Source: Celoporthe dispersa
Lineage: Eukaryota; Ascomycota; Sordariomycetes; Diaporthales; Cryphonectriaceae
Assembly (NCBI GenBank): GCA_016584495.1
Contig: WAID01000002.1
Span: forward strand, 744,001 to 808,000
Direction: 5' to 3'
Length of the DNA stretch: 64,000 bases
The translations under genes and the position numbers were made by a program. The notes beneath the pieces were generated by a model. The model ran no database searches. It was not told the DNA's origin and worked only from the letters and a program-made list of their open reading frames with translations. Shown one piece after another: positions 10,960 through 24,142 of the stretch. The stretch's first letter is position 1; the number at the start of each line of letters is the position of its first letter.

Positions 10960-13951
10960 CCCCACGACGGTCGGTGGCGCGTCTGCCGTGTGCGGCCGTG
11001 GTGATTGCAATTTTCGTCGAGGGAGGGGGGAGAGGAGGGAGGGTGGTGGGCGGTGGGAAGTCGCATGTGTCGTGATCGTTGGAGCGTTTGACACACGAGT
11101 GCAGAGGTTGGAAAAATAGGAGGAGGATTTGGAGCTGCGGGAGCAGCACACACACACGCTGCTGAGAGGTACAGGGCGCTTGACGGGGGGGGGCCATGGG
11201 TCCAGAGCACAAAAAGCAGCGCACGGCAAGGCAGGGTTGGGGGGGGGAACAAGCTGAGGCCTGTAGGCTCCCTGGTCCCTCCCGCCAGGCGCTCGAGGAC
11301 TGGCACTAGGTCCTGCGCTACTTGGTGTTCATGGATGATGGTACCATGCCACTACCGCGCAACCACGGTACCTTGACAGATCGGATTGTACCGCCGTGCC
11401 CTAGGTGTGGTACCGTAGTACTATGTACTGTGCATGGTGCTACTGTATCGCTGGCTGCTTGGGCGTGCCATATACCCGCTAGCGTAAGCTTTGGGCAGGC
11501 CCAGCAGGCAGCGCTAGGCCTCTGGCCCTGTGTGCTGCTGGTTGCGATGATCCTTTTTTCTTCTTCTTCTGTCTCCCTTTTTTCCCTTCCTCCAGGGCCG
11601 CAGTTGGAGGGTCGGATGCAGCCTGAAAACGGCCGCAAGGTTGATGGGAGATATTGTCTCTCCGTCTCTACGGTATGCATTTCGGTGCATCTCCCTGTTA
11701 ATGGGTGTGGATATTCCCATCTCTGCACTCCCCCCCCCTGCTCGTTCTTATTTTGTATCCTGCATTGAGCGTTGCATTCCCCAGCCAAAGCGGCCGAAAT
11801 TGGCTGGTGAAAAGGCGCGACCGCGAAAGATTGGAGATTGCAGGACACAAACTAATCGCACACGCAATACGAACGTTCCCGCGATGATCTAATTGCCCTG
11901 GTTGCATTTTTGGATGGACTGATCATGGCACGCTCCCCGCCACCGACCCTTCCCGTCAGTGCCAGTTCCAGTTTCAGTTCCTTTTTCTGCTTTTCTTCTT
12001 TTTTTTTTCTCCCCCCCCCTTCTCTTCCTTCTCTCTCTTTCTTTCTCTGTCTCTTATGGCCATGACATGTTCAGCAAGCTTGTTATGTGTCGCCTGCAAC
12101 GCACAGAAGTAAAGACTGACTGGCCCAGCCCATATTCAGGTAATCACAGGTTTGTTATGGTACGAAACATCTGCCGCCTGCCCCAGAGGCTCAAGTATCG
12201 GTAAACCTGTGACCCCCCACCCGGGCCCGAAGAACCCGGAGGTCCTCGTAGAGGGCCAGTCGTACCTGCACATCATCAGCCTTCTAGTGCCTACCAACTA
12301 GCTAAGCTATCTAGTATAGTAGACCGAGGTGGTGGGTAAAAGCGTGTGTGCGTGAAGTTTAATATTATGTGAGGACAGAGATAAATTTGAGGGACGATCC
12401 TTGGGATCATCATGATGAGGAGACTCATCCAAGTCATCCATATGTCCATTCCTGAATCTCACCACTGTTCGTCTCAGCTTGTCGGGCTGTTTACACCTCT
12501 GCATGAATCCTGCCTGAGAGGTCAGCTAGGCCGACTCCGGTCGGCCTAGATGGTATCTGAGAGAGAAAGCCTCGGGAGGCTGGGAAGGAGAGGCACGTGG
12601 GGTTACGGCGCTTCGGGAGGCACCAGCGTCACTCAGCCTGCCTGTTGATGGCCCTATCCCTACTTGTGCTGGAGGCTTGAAGATGGCTTCGAAACATGGC
12701 CGTGTTGGGGCGCTGCGTCGTCGGGACGGTCTCAGCCTCGGGGGCCAATGCGGTTGGTAACTTTCTTCTTTTTTTTCTCTTGATGGCAGCACGAATTGCT
12801 GTTAGGCGAGCTGACTAGCAGACGCAGGACGGACACGGAGGTCCCCTTGCCACTGCAATAAGCAAGAGGAGTCGGTCGTGATGGTGTGTTCCTCTGCTCT
12901 TGTCTTTCGCGCTCCGTCTTCCAGCTCCCCTCCTCCGGCGCGTTCTTTTGGGCTTGTCGCAGAGGCCGCCAGAATAGCACGACGTAAGCTCGCATCCCAA
13001 GCTGGGATCGCTCCTAATCCTCGATGTGCCACAGCGTGCAGTAGCGGCTTCGGACTCATGAAGAAGTTTGGTTACACTGCAGGTTGCAGATTTGTGGCTG
13101 TTTGATGATGGAGCCCCACTGCTTAGCTCTCGGGTTCCAATCGCCAGGGGTTGTTTAGCAAGCTTGCAGCTGCATAGCACTACCAGCCACTGCTGCACGT
13201 ACTACGGTAGAAGCTTGTCTCTGCTGCAGCCGAGGAGACGTCACAAGGCGGCGCCAGTCCCGGTTGCGACATGCAGTCTAGAACTTAGAGAGCTCGTATC
13301 GGTCGTTGTCACCAGCCCAGCCGGCTCAGCTGGACAGCGGAGGATGGCCCAGAAAGAACATCACGCCGGCTTCAAGTGTCTCAACATTTTTTCTTTCTTT
13401 CTTCTCGCCTTGTCATCTCTGCTCTCTAGTGCATGCAATAATGCTCCGTCTGGCTTGATGTGGCGTGAAAGAGAACTTCTTTTTCTTTTTACTTCCTATT
13501 GACTTCTTTTTTTTCTTTCTTTCTCTTTCTCTCTTTCTTTCCTTCTCGGGTGGTTGCTGAGATGAGTGAGTAGGCAAAAGCCTGAAGTGATCAACAAGCT
13601 AGTGTATGGTATGCATCACGGCCCATGGTGGTTTAGATTGGTATGTATGGGTACGATAAGATAAGGGGGGGCCGCACCACCCAACCCGAACCGCGTTCTG
13701 ACGCGTTAAGCTGCAGGCCCCCACCATCTATCTCACTGGCTGTACATGACATGAGGTGGACTACATACCTCAGACTACATCAGACTACTGTCACTTTGTA
13801 TCAATACAAAATTCTTCACACTACTAGCGCATTCTTGGTGCCTGCTACTTTTCTGCCTTCTTCTCCTCTGTGGAATGCGGTAATGACCGCGCGAGACCTT
13901 GCATAGTGAGAGGCAGTCAGGGACGGAAACGGGGACGAGACCCCATGGACG
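10960..13951. other. Long divergent intergenic region, no gene seen
   Basis: Nearly 3 kb separates the divergent BST1 and PMS1 genes. Frames here are short and overlap in all phases without any protein pattern. Pyrimidine tracts (about 11990-12050 and 13500-13550) and one perfect short hairpin (12526-12549) are the only visible structure. Confidence 0.6.
12526..12549. repeat. Perfect 10-bp inverted repeat with 4-base loop
   Basis: Arms ctaggccgac and gtcggcctag flank the loop tccg. It could form a strong hairpin in RNA or DNA. No T-run follows and no gene abuts it, so a function is not implied. Confidence 0.6.
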
Positions 13952-16900
13952 ATGGCCACCATCAAGGCCATCGAGGCCAGCTCTGTAGGTGATGTCCTCG
14001 CAATTTCCATCGTGAGCTCCTCACTAATTCCCTCCCCGCTTAGATACACCAAATCCAATCGGGCCAGGTCATCGTCGACCTCTGCTCAGTGGCCAAGGAA
14101 CTGGTCGAGAATGGCTTTGACGCAGGAGCAACGAGTATCGGTAGGAGGCCACCCTCCGGATACTACCGATCGTCTTGGACCAGTCATGCTAACAACATCC
14201 TGCTGTAAAGATGTCCGGTTTAAGAACCAGGGTCTCGACTCGATTGAGGTTCAGGACAACGGGTCTGGCATTTCACCTGCAAACTATGAGTCTCTCGCCC
14301 TGAAGCACTACACCTCCAAGCTGTCGACATATGCGGACCTCACCACTCTTGAGACGTTCGGCTTCAGAGGCGAGGCTCTTTCTTCCCTCTGCGCCTTGTC
14401 ACGCTTCACCGTCACCACCTGCCTCCAGGCCGATGTCCCCAAGGGGACAAAGCTTGAGTTCGAGACGTCCGGAAGGCTCAGGGGGACAAGTGTGGCTGCT
14501 GCCCAGAAAGGGACAACGGTCTCCATCGAAAATCTATTCCAGAACCTGCCCGTGCGGCGCCGAGAACTCGAGAGGAACATCAAGCGGGAATGGGGCAAGG
14601 TGATTAGCCTTCTCAACCAGTATGCCTGCATCCAGACCGGGACCAAGTTCACCGTCTCTCAGACGCCCAACAAGGGCAAGCGGATCGTGCTGTTCTCGAC
14701 CAAGGGGAACAAGACCACCAGGGAGAACATCATCAATGTCTTTGGAGCCAAGACGATGGCCGCTCTGGTCGCCCTGGACCTGAAGCTCGAGCTGGAACAG
14801 ACTACCGGTCCGGCGCAGAGATGGAGCACGCAGGATGGCGATGGCACCAGGGAGGTGTTGGTGAAGGGATATGTCTCTCGACCCGTTCACGGAGAGGGTA
14901 GGCAGACGCCCGACCGACAGATGTTCTACGTAAACAGTCGGCCTTGCGGACTGCCGCAATTCGCCAAAGTCTTCAACGAGGTGTACAGATCCTTCAACTC
15001 GTCCCAGTCGCCCTTCATATTCGCGGACATTCAGCTCGACACGCATCTCTACGATGTCAACGTCAGTCCGGACAAGAGGACTATACTGCTTCATGATCAG
15101 TCGCGCATGCTGGACAGCCTGAGAGACTCGCTCACTGAGCTCTTTGAGAAACAAGACTTCACTGTGCCAGTTTCCCAGATCATGTCGTTCAAACAAACCC
15201 CTCTGAAGAAAGCGACAATCTCTCGTCAGGAGAGTACAGAAGAGCACTCGGCCGAGGTGGACCCCAGCGAAAGCACGACTGCGCCTGTGTGTGGGGATGA
15301 GGAGCAGCTGGACGCCCCAGACGACGATGCAGGGACTGCGGGCATCCGTCGCATGAAGAAACTCGCTGCTGCGAAAGCCTTGGCTAGAAATGCTCAAGTC
15401 TTAGATTCGACGACGCGTCGGGTCGAGACGGGTTTGGAACCACAAGAAGGGCCCAGTTCCACAGCCATAAAGTCACTTGGTCCTCCGGCAGAGAACACTG
15501 CGGCCGACCGGACAGTTTGTTTGGGCTCGAACGGCGAGCTAGGGGATTCAAACTCAACGGGCAATGACGCGGACGCAACAACAGAGGCCGAAGTGGCAGA
15601 AGCTGTTGTTGAGACCAACCCAGGCGAAGAAGACCTAATCGCTCGACTAGGTAAATTCAAACGCTCGTTTCTTCCAGCATCCCTACAGGATGAGCTATCA
15701 GACCCCGAAGCACCCAGGGAAGCACCTATTCCCGCGATTGCAAAGTCTGCCAAGCCCCCAGACAATGCGCCCTTGAGCACGCCTGCAGCCAGACCACCCA
15801 AAAGACCATTACAGGAGGTTGCGACCATCACGATTGGAGACCACACGGTAACCAGCATTATCGGCACGCAACCAAAGAGGCAGAGGACAGACGAAACAGC
15901 AGAAGACCACCGTCACTCACAGAAACCGTCAAAGCATCCGCGCCAGCTGCGTCCCTACCATCCTTTGGTGGACGCTTGGCGCGGATGTTTGCTGCGGCGG
16001 CTGTGAAGCAGCAGTCATCACCTGACGATGAGCTGCTGCACGATGAGACAGAAGACTCGGGCGAGGATGCGCATCATACAGAAGAGGATGGCTCAGAAGC
16101 CAGTGTCGACTCGGCAGAAGATGAGGACGGTGCTAGTGATAAGTCATCGCAATTATTCGTGGATCAAGAGGATGCGGACCAAGAGGAGGCTGATCAACCC
16201 TCCGCCTCGCAAGAGAACGAAGATGAAGATGCGCCATCACCCCTATCTTTGCCAGCTGAAAATGACAAGATTGTCGATGAAGAAGATGGGGAGTATCTCG
16301 ACGAGGAGGAGGAAGAAGAAGAAGAAGAAGGTGACGGAGCTCAAGAAATTGCTCAAGGCCAAGAGATACCCGAAGGCGCTGAAGAGGCCGACCATAAGGC
16401 GAGCGAAGAGAACCAGAAACGGACACAAGCGTTCCTCAAAGGCGGCGCAAAGGGGAAATACTCCACGCAGGCTCTTCTACAGCGCCTGAAAATCGACGAA
16501 CAATCTCTCAGGCAGAGACTCGAGTCGTGGGAAGCTCGGCTCCGCGACAATACCAGTCAAACAGGACAAGACAACAGCAGCAGAGACGAGGATCTGGAGG
16601 ACGGCCTGGAGGCAGAGAAAGCCGAGGAGAAGCTCTCGCTCACCATCCACAAGGGCGACTTCGGCAAGATGAAAGTCGTGGGGCAGTTCAACCTGGGCTT
16701 CGTCCTCGCCGTCCGCCCCGGCGGCACCTCTACGACCACTGCCTCGCCCACCCCGTCCACGGCCACACGACCATCAACAAAGGCAGCCCGGGCAGACGAC
16801 GAGCTCTTTATCATCGACCAGCATGCCTCGGACGAGAAGTTCAATTTTGAGCGCCTGCAGGCCACGACGACCGTCCAGTCCCAGCGCCTCGTCCGGCCCA

Positions 16901-17537
16901 AGCCCCTCGAGCTGACGGCCCTCGAGGAGGAGATCGTCATCGAGAACCAGGCCGCGCTCGAGAAGAACGGCTTCGTCGTCTCCGTCGACGAGAGCGGCGA
17001 CGAACCCGTCGGCTCCCGCTGTCAGCTCCTCAGCCTTCCCCTGAGTAGGGGAGACGACCTTCTCCCTCGCCGACCTGGAGGAGCTGATCTCCCTGCTGGG
17101 GGATGACCCTACCACCACCACCACCGCACCCATTCCCAACGGCGACGGTCACAGCGCTGGTAGTGGTGATGATGAAGAAGATGGTCAGCATGACAGCCGC
17201 TCCGTAAGAAGGCACATCCCCCGCCCCTCCAAGGTGCGCAAGATGTTCGCCATGCGCGCGTGCCGGAGCAGCATCATGATCGGCAAGGCCCTGTCGCACC
17301 GGCAGATGCAAAAGGTCGTCAGACACATGGGCGAGATGGAGAAGCCGTGGAACTGCCCCCACGGCCGGCCCACGATGAGGCACCTGTGTGGGCTGGGTGC
17401 TGCGTGGGATGAGAGGGGGGTGGAAGGAGGGCGATTGTGGCGGTGGTCTGGACAACGGTCTCAGTGCTTCTGTTGGACGGAGCACGGATTGGGCTGGGTA
17501 CATCCAGCAGATGAAGGGGAAGGGAGCTATGGATTGA
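13952..17537 (+). CDS. PMS1: DNA mismatch repair endonuclease PMS1 (MutL homolog), three apparent frameshifts
   Basis: This is the Pms1 subunit of the MutL-alpha heterodimer with Mlh1, which nicks DNA during mismatch repair. Introns lie at 13985-14043 and 14141-14210 (branch site gctaac). The GHKL ATPase motifs are KELVENGFDAGATSI, DNGSGI, FGFRGEALSSL and GTTVSIENLF. A long acidic linker follows, then the C-terminal domain with the metal-binding endonuclease motif DQHASDEKFNFE, matching DQHA(X)2E(X)4E, and CPHGRPT. The frame breaks three times. One base is missing within about 15890-15940. One is extra in the G4 run at 17048-17051, and one is extra in the G6 run at 17415-17420. Corrected, the protein is 1151 residues and ends ..GKGAMD at TGA 17535-17537. 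As written, the endonuclease domain would not be made in frame with the ATPase. Confidence 0.93.
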
Positions 17538-18093
17538 TTTCTGATTTTGGTTTTGTCAAAAAGCATGCATGGCATGGGCATCATAAATACTGCCTCCTTA
17601 TTGCTTGTTATGGATGTTTATTTGAGCGAGTATGTCTTTTGCTGAATCGATATTGGTTTGTGTATGTTTATTGATGCTTTTTGGCACCCGCTCTTCTTTT
17701 TTTCTTTTGTGTTTGCAGTCCGAGAATGGTCTGCCCTTCCCAATCGCTGGTAGCAATACTCTCCCACCTCAAAGGTCGTGTAAACATGCATGCAACGGAC
17801 CAATCAACTAGATCCCCGTTGTGATACAAGATATGATTAATGTAGCGCCCCATATCACTTCAAGCCAGGCTTTGACTGCTCATTTCACCCCCAAAACGGA
17901 GTGGCTGTTGTTACGTTGCTGCTTACGCCATTGACATGTCAAAGTTGAGATTGCTCGCATCGCCATTGATACCAAAAAATTGGAACCTAGGGGTGCGTAC
18001 GTTAGCCATATATGTACATATATATATATATATATATACACACACATCTGTCTCCCGCGTATATACCAATAGCTTGCTTTGGGGAGGTCAAAC
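17538..18093. other. Convergent 3' spacer
   Basis: This is the 3' region between PMS1 and the CTF1-beta-type gene. It holds a (TA)n run at about 18017-18039 followed by a short CA run. No gene or RNA is seen. Confidence 0.6.
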
Positions 18094-21000
18094 TTACCAG
18101 TCTTCCACGTTCAGAGTACTCGGTACCGGGGCACCTCCGGCACTACCGGTACTCCAGCTGTCTGGACTCTGTCCATCTGCCAGCCCGTCGAAACCGACCG
18201 GCGTCTGCCACACATTTCCACCCGCGGCTTGCTGCTGTGGCGCGGCTGGCTGACCTGGGAAACCGGCAATGCCGCTCTGCAGAAAGCCTGCGGTGTGTTG
18301 TTGCACAGGGCTTTGATTTGTCCTGTTCTCCTGCTGAGTCTGGTGCTGCTGCTGGCTAAATATATTCTGCATCTGCTGCTGTTGGCCGTGGTTCCTCTGG
18401 TGCAGTTGCTGCTGTTGCATTAGGTTCGGGTCTAGATTCTGGTGCGTTTGGGTGGGCGAGATGTGCGGGAAGAGAGGCATGCTTGCACTCTCAGGGAAAA
18501 GCTGATCTGGTTGGAAATTCTCCCATACAGCTTGGGAAAGATTCGGCGAGTTGCGGGTCACGAGGTACAGATCGGGCGGTGTCGTGGGTACCGAGAAGGA
18601 AGGGTTAAATGGCGTTGGCGGCCGAGTGTGCGGACGTGATGTTGAGCCGCCCATAAAAGCGTCCATGTTGTTCTGTCTGCTACCAGGCGAGGTGATGTGA
18701 GGGTGCGGCGGCGGCATGTGATTACTCGACAAGGACGGCTCCGTCTTCAGGGAGGCCTGCGGGGTCTGCGGTCGGGAGCGCTCATAGGACTCTTGTGGCG
18801 TGGGCGTTGCTACACTGAAGTCAATCGCCATCTCGTCGTACTTCCGCTTTGCCGTCTCCCTCAGTTGCTGCTGCTGCTGCTGCAGCTGCTGGTCCTGGGC
18901 GTGCTGCTCAAGCTGCTGCATGCTCTTTTGGAATTTGTTGTGCCGTTTGCCCGCTGCCTTCTGGAGCCTCTCCTCGAGGTTTCTGTTGCCCAGAATAGCC
19001 TCAAAAAGCGTGTACACCATCTTCCCAACCAGCCATACTCTTGAGACGTCTTTCAAAGCAGTCATACAAGTCCTGATCCTATCCTGGGTGACCTGCTGGA
19101 TGGACGGGATCGGGGACCGCATTTGGTAGACGTGCATGATGAGCGCCGAGAACAGACTATAAACGATGAAAGCTGGACAATATCGGAGTTGCTCGTGAGC
19201 TGAGAGGTTCTCGATGATGGACGTAATCATGGCAGCCGCCTGGAAAGCAATGTTGCGCGACGGATAGGCGGCATCCTCCGGAAAACGCGAGTTGCCACCA
19301 CCGGGAGGCATGTGGGCTCGATGTAGCAGGCAGAGCGTGGTGTAATAATTGGAGTGAAGAAGCGCAGACCAGAAGTGGTGCCTTGGCATCTCCCAGTACA
19401 CCGTCTTGGGACAATTCTGGAGCCAATCCGCCAGTGCCATATCACTGTGCGTGAGGTCGATTGGATTTCGCTGGCGCCCCTTGGCAGCGACTGAGTACTG
19501 CTGTGAAAGCACCAGCCCCATGATCTCACACAGCTTGACATACTGCATGAAGAAATGAACATGGACCGGGTCGAGAGGGTACTCGCTCGGCTGGCCATCT
19601 TCATCCTCGATGAAGTCGTCTTCCGTGAGCATCTCAACGTCTGAATCGTCAAGGTTGATGTGGACAGGTCGGCCCAGAGCCACCGCGACAGATCGATCCC
19701 GGGTGAAGAGCGTCCACCAGATTCTCTTCCACAATCTCTTGTCGGCCTTGCTGAGCTGCGAACCCTCTACGCTCCGATGCATGCCGGACCCCTGAGCGAC
19801 AATGGTGGCCACACGTGACCAGTAGAAGACGTTCTTGGTGACGTCCTCCGGACCTTCCCAGTACCAACCCATGAGCAGTAAGGACTGCACGATCGTGACC
19901 CGATCGTCTTCATAGCTGGCGTCGTAGAGAGCCTTGGCCCGTTTGTAGAAGGTCAGCGCCGCGGGTGTGGTCGATCCGTTCGCATCCATGAGCTGCGGAT
20001 TGCTACACACACGGGATCCGGCGAGCAATATAGCCTGCAAGAGCAGCAGTGAGGGCGGATCCTTGGGGTCTTTGTACTGCCGCATGAACCGTGCTCTGTT
20101 GATGACTGGTACAATCGGGTGAACCCATTTGAAGTACGAGTCGATGAGCTCATCGCAGAGCGAACGTGGCGGGAGGAGGAAAGCGCCTCGCTGGTGCAAG
20201 ATTTCGATTTCAACGTTGTCCAGCTCGGTAAGCCGCGCCCTGGATCCACGGACGTTCTCAGGCAGTGGGTAGTGGACAACATCGGCGGCTCCCCTGCCGG
20301 TCGTGGACAAGCAGGGTCAGGTTGGATGATTCTCCAAGGTAGGCAACGCGGCCGGCTTCGGTGATGGGGGCACGGGTGAACTTTGGTTTCATGACTAGGT
20401 TTAAATAAGTATTGTTGTCGACCTCCTCTTTCTGGGTCTGCGCCGCCGTCATGGTGGTCGATGGAGTACCTTCTGCAGTGTGATATACGGCGGGCGGCCT
20501 GGTGTTGAAGGTGCCAGTGCCGGTACTGGGAGCCGGGAGGGGAGAACGGTCTTCGGATCCATCGCCTCGTTCACTGGCCACACCAAGAGTCAGCAGGATG
20601 TCGTAGACACCAACGCTGGGAAGCATGTCTTCTTCTTCGTTTTCTTTTCAATCTTTTCATTACCTGTCTGAATCTTTGGCTGTCGAAGCCGCAGGGACCT
20701 TCTTCCTCTTTGGGGTGGGGATCTTGCACTCGATCTGGAAGGCGACGCAGTTTGTACACGGTATGCCTAGGGAGGCAGCATCACATCTGACCTTCCTCCT
20801 GTTGCAAAACGACTGTCAGTTCTGAGGAGCATGATCGGCCTGGGAGGGTGGTAGTCTTGTGCTTCGCATGGGGAGCAGCGGAACGAGGTCATCGCGAGGC
20901 TTGAGCCTCGGCGCCGAGGCCGCCTCAGACAAGCTGGACACGGGAGGGGTTCTGCTCCTCTCGAGGTATAGGGATGGAGACGTACGCATGGCAGGTCTAT

Positions 21001-21633
21001 TGTTTGACAGGACGATTGGTCAGCCACAAGGTCTTTTGATGCTTTTTCGCGGCGCAGAAATGACAGAAAGATGCGATTGATACGATGTGTGGCGTGTCGC
21101 GGTGTTGACGCTCGAGGACCCGTCTTCGGCACAGACACCCACAGCAGAGCTCTTTCTGTCGAGTTGCCGAGGCACGGTTGCGAGAGTAATCAGCCTCGGA
21201 GCTGCAATTGCAGCCCTTGGCTTTTGTCGGACGGACGAAGCATAAAAGGGAAGAAAGCAGCCAGAAACAAAAAAAGAGCGAACAGGACGAATACAAAACA
21301 CGAAGGACTGCAGACTCACCTCACAGGCGCGGGAAGCTCGTTGTCTTTTTATTTGCGAACAACACGACGGAATCAGCAAAGCCCTTTGGTCTGCACGCGA
21401 CACGACATGGCAAGGCGGCCCTCAAGAAGCAGCCCTGGTTGATCCTACCTTCGGAAGCTCAGATGAGCCTGGTTCGCGGCCATATCCCTCTTGGAGCCCG
21501 CCGTCATGGTGGGCGAGGCTATCGCGTCGTTGCCCCCATTGACGCCCGAGTCTGAGGAATGGCTCGGATGGTGCTGCGACTGCGATGGCGACTGCAGCTG
21601 GAGCGCCTCGACGAGCGAGGCGTCCGGGTTCAT
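18094..21633 (-). CDS. Zn2Cys6 transcription factor, cutinase CTF1-beta / FarB type, with an 11-nt microexon
   Basis: This looks like a nuclear regulator of the CTF1/FarA-FarB class, which in other fungi activates fatty-acid and cutin utilisation genes. Five exons are inferred: 21633-21449, 21344-21320 (25 nt), 20996-20986 (11 nt), 20798-20664 and 20573-18094. Together they build a binuclear zinc cluster split across three exons: Cys-x2-Cys-x6-Cys (RACETCHARKVRC), then CDAASLGIPCTNC and a sixth Cys, followed by a basic linker PKRKK. All exon phases match. The fungal-specific TF domain follows (for example FYWSRVATIVAQGSGMHRS and KRIWWTLFTRDR), then a Gln-rich, Pro/Ser-rich C-terminus. One extra base in the run at 20291-20294 breaks the frame between exon-5 start and the regulatory domain. 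Corrected length is 944 residues. Confidence 0.9.
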
Positions 21634-22746
21634 ATTGGGACGGCTGGTCGACCGAGTTTCGTGTCGTGTGGGAATAGGTCTTGCGCCCGCTCGATCCGGG
21701 CTGGGTCTACGTCGGTCCGAGGTCCTCCTCTGTCGAGAGTGGCATTACTGTTGTTGAGGCTGGGTGGGGGTCCGATCGATCGAGGTGGGCTCCAGTCGAG
21801 GAGGCGCCGGGGAGGGATAGAGAGGGAAAGAAGAAGAACAGGAGCGGGAGGGCCGGTATGCGTATCAAAGCGCACTGCCACCACACCGAGGCCTTGTTCT
21901 CGTTGAATGTTCAGACAAGAAGAAGAGTGAGGTGGCAAGACTTGGTATGATCCCAAGACGGGACGGGACGGTGATACAGCGCAGGTCGAAAGGTTGTAAC
22001 AGTTTGAAGCTTGGATTTGGGAATCCTGGACAGGCTCACAGGCTAGAGGAGGGGACCCTTCTGTAGTAGTGGTAAGCCCATTCTATCCGGGGGGAAGGAG
22101 TTTGGGGGGGGGCGGTTCATCGAGAATCGGTAGGTACGGTTGTCCCGAGCTATACGCTCCAGTGGGTGCTGTGCTCCGGTGGTGCTGTATGAGCTGCTGG
22201 GGACGCTATAAGCAAGCGGCAGATGGCTGCTCCACACCTGTGCAGTTCAGCTTAGGGCTGGTGGGCAGGGCTGGGCAGGGCAAGGCAGGCCAGGCCAGGG
22301 CAGGCCAGGCACGCTACAGCGGGTTCAGGTACGCTTGCGAAAAAAAAAAGTATACATAGCGATCTCCTACCGGTGAGAGCCTAGCGACCAATCGCAGCTA
22401 CTGGTTTGGTCAAGCATTGACGAGATTGATTGAGGGCTGTCGAGGGATTGACCTCGAGACAGGCTCTTGTCCAGCCTATTCCAGGTGAAGAAGCTGCTTA
22501 ATTTTCTGGGTGCCAGGAGGTACGGGGGGCTGGTACTAGAGACAAACATTCGATCCTTTTTTAGTAGCAGTGGCAGTAGTGAGATCCTCTTCCATGGGCA
22601 GCTGGTTCGCTTCCGATCGGGTAAGCATGTCGTCCTCGATGTTGTCAAGTGTCTGTCATACTAGACCTCCCCTCGCAGATCCTCCCTTCTCCATTTTTTC
22701 CTTGTGGGAAGTATTGAAAATGAAAAAGAAAGACAGAGAGAAAGAA

Positions 22747-22777
<31 letters not shown>

Positions 22778-24142
22778 AAGAAGAAGAAGAAGAAAAGGTC
22801 TTCACCAATAGCTATTATCAAATCACACTGCTACGGTATCTCCCTTCTGATTTTACAAAGCGCTGTTATTATTTATTACCTGTGGAGTATACTATTCAAG
22901 CCTCTCACTGCCTTGGACCCATAATCAGGCCTTCGCATACTCTTGTACATAGGGCTCGGCAGATGAACACGCTACCGTCCGGGGGAAACTGTGACGCTCT
23001 AACAATGGCCGGGTACATGCGTTGTAACTCCAGCTCCCCCCCCTCCCCTCTCCCCCCGAAATTGAAACTCTCACAAGGAGGCCAGCCTGTATCATCTGGA
23101 AAAGAGAAAGAAGACTTATCTCGCGACCTAGGACGACAGAAGAGTCATTCTTTAGAGGTGAAGACACGGCACCCACCATCCGAGGAGGGCCCGGGCACGC
23201 ATCCCAAATCCGGCCTAGACGCCGGAGCGAACTGCTTGTGTGATACGGAGATGCCAAGTCTCCCCGGGTCCTCTTCCTCCTTTCCCTCGACCCGGCGCAA
23301 AGACTGCGCTGTACTGCACCAATACCGCCTGGAGGAAATTCCCGCCAGGTCTGGAGGTGGCGCAGCGCTAAAGGGGGAGAGGAAGGATGTGCTCTCCCCC
23401 GCCTAGAACTCGAGCTTCTAGCGCTCTTCTCCAGTGGAACGAAGCCCTCCGGCCTGTTCCCACCATGCAGGCCTGTCCCTGTTTCAACGCGCCTTTGGCA
23501 GAAAGTCAAGGGAGAACCTCAAGAGACACCACACAACGAGATAGCCAAGTGGGACAGACTCGACCTACGTATCCATCTATGTAGTATTATATGCACTGGA
23601 TACCCTGCTGCTCGTTTCCTTCCCGCCACATCCGCGACGGGACACTGATCAACCATACACACTATATAAGTAAAACATGCACCCCAGATTATAGATCAGC
23701 ACAACCCCAGCACATGATGCAAAGCATGCGCTGCCAAGATGCATGTATAAAACATGCAGTGTGCACAGCTGCTACCACTACTACTGCAGAGGTCGATAGC
23801 GTGACCAGCTGTATCGGGAAAACTTTCCGAGCGAGGCTGACACGCTGGGAGGTGAAGCATGTGAAAGAGGGGGGAAAGAAAGGGCTGGGTGAGGGTGCGC
23901 ACGAGTGTCCTCTGGCTCCAGGCGGCTGTGGCATTCGAGGTTTCTCTGATACGACCGAGGTTGAGGAAGAGGCCCTGTCGGGTTTGGTCGGAACACTTTG
24001 ATGCGCTGGGGTTAAATGGTGGACAGGTCTGGTGTAATCGGTGTGTGTGTACCATGTCCGGCACAATTCTTTCTTACAACACGTTTGTAACATATTGTCT
24101 AAGGTGTCTAGTGTGCTCTGTATTATTAGTGCCCCCTTCTCA
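21634..24142. other. Gene-free region upstream of the CTF1-beta gene
   Basis: This is the likely long promoter and 5' UTR of the regulator, followed by the 3' region of MCD4. It contains a degenerate GGCAGG/GGCCA tandem tract at about 22257-22311 and a (GAA)n microsatellite. Short frames on both strands have no protein pattern. Confidence 0.6.
22748..22794. repeat. (GAA)n microsatellite
   Basis: About 15 perfect GAA units occur in non-coding DNA between MCD4 and the CTF1-beta gene. Confidence 0.9.

Noticed and set aside
17041..17420. Programmed ribosomal frameshifting in PMS1
   Set aside because: No slippery heptamer with a downstream structure is evident, the shifts occur at plain G runs, and similar shifts occur in unrelated genes.
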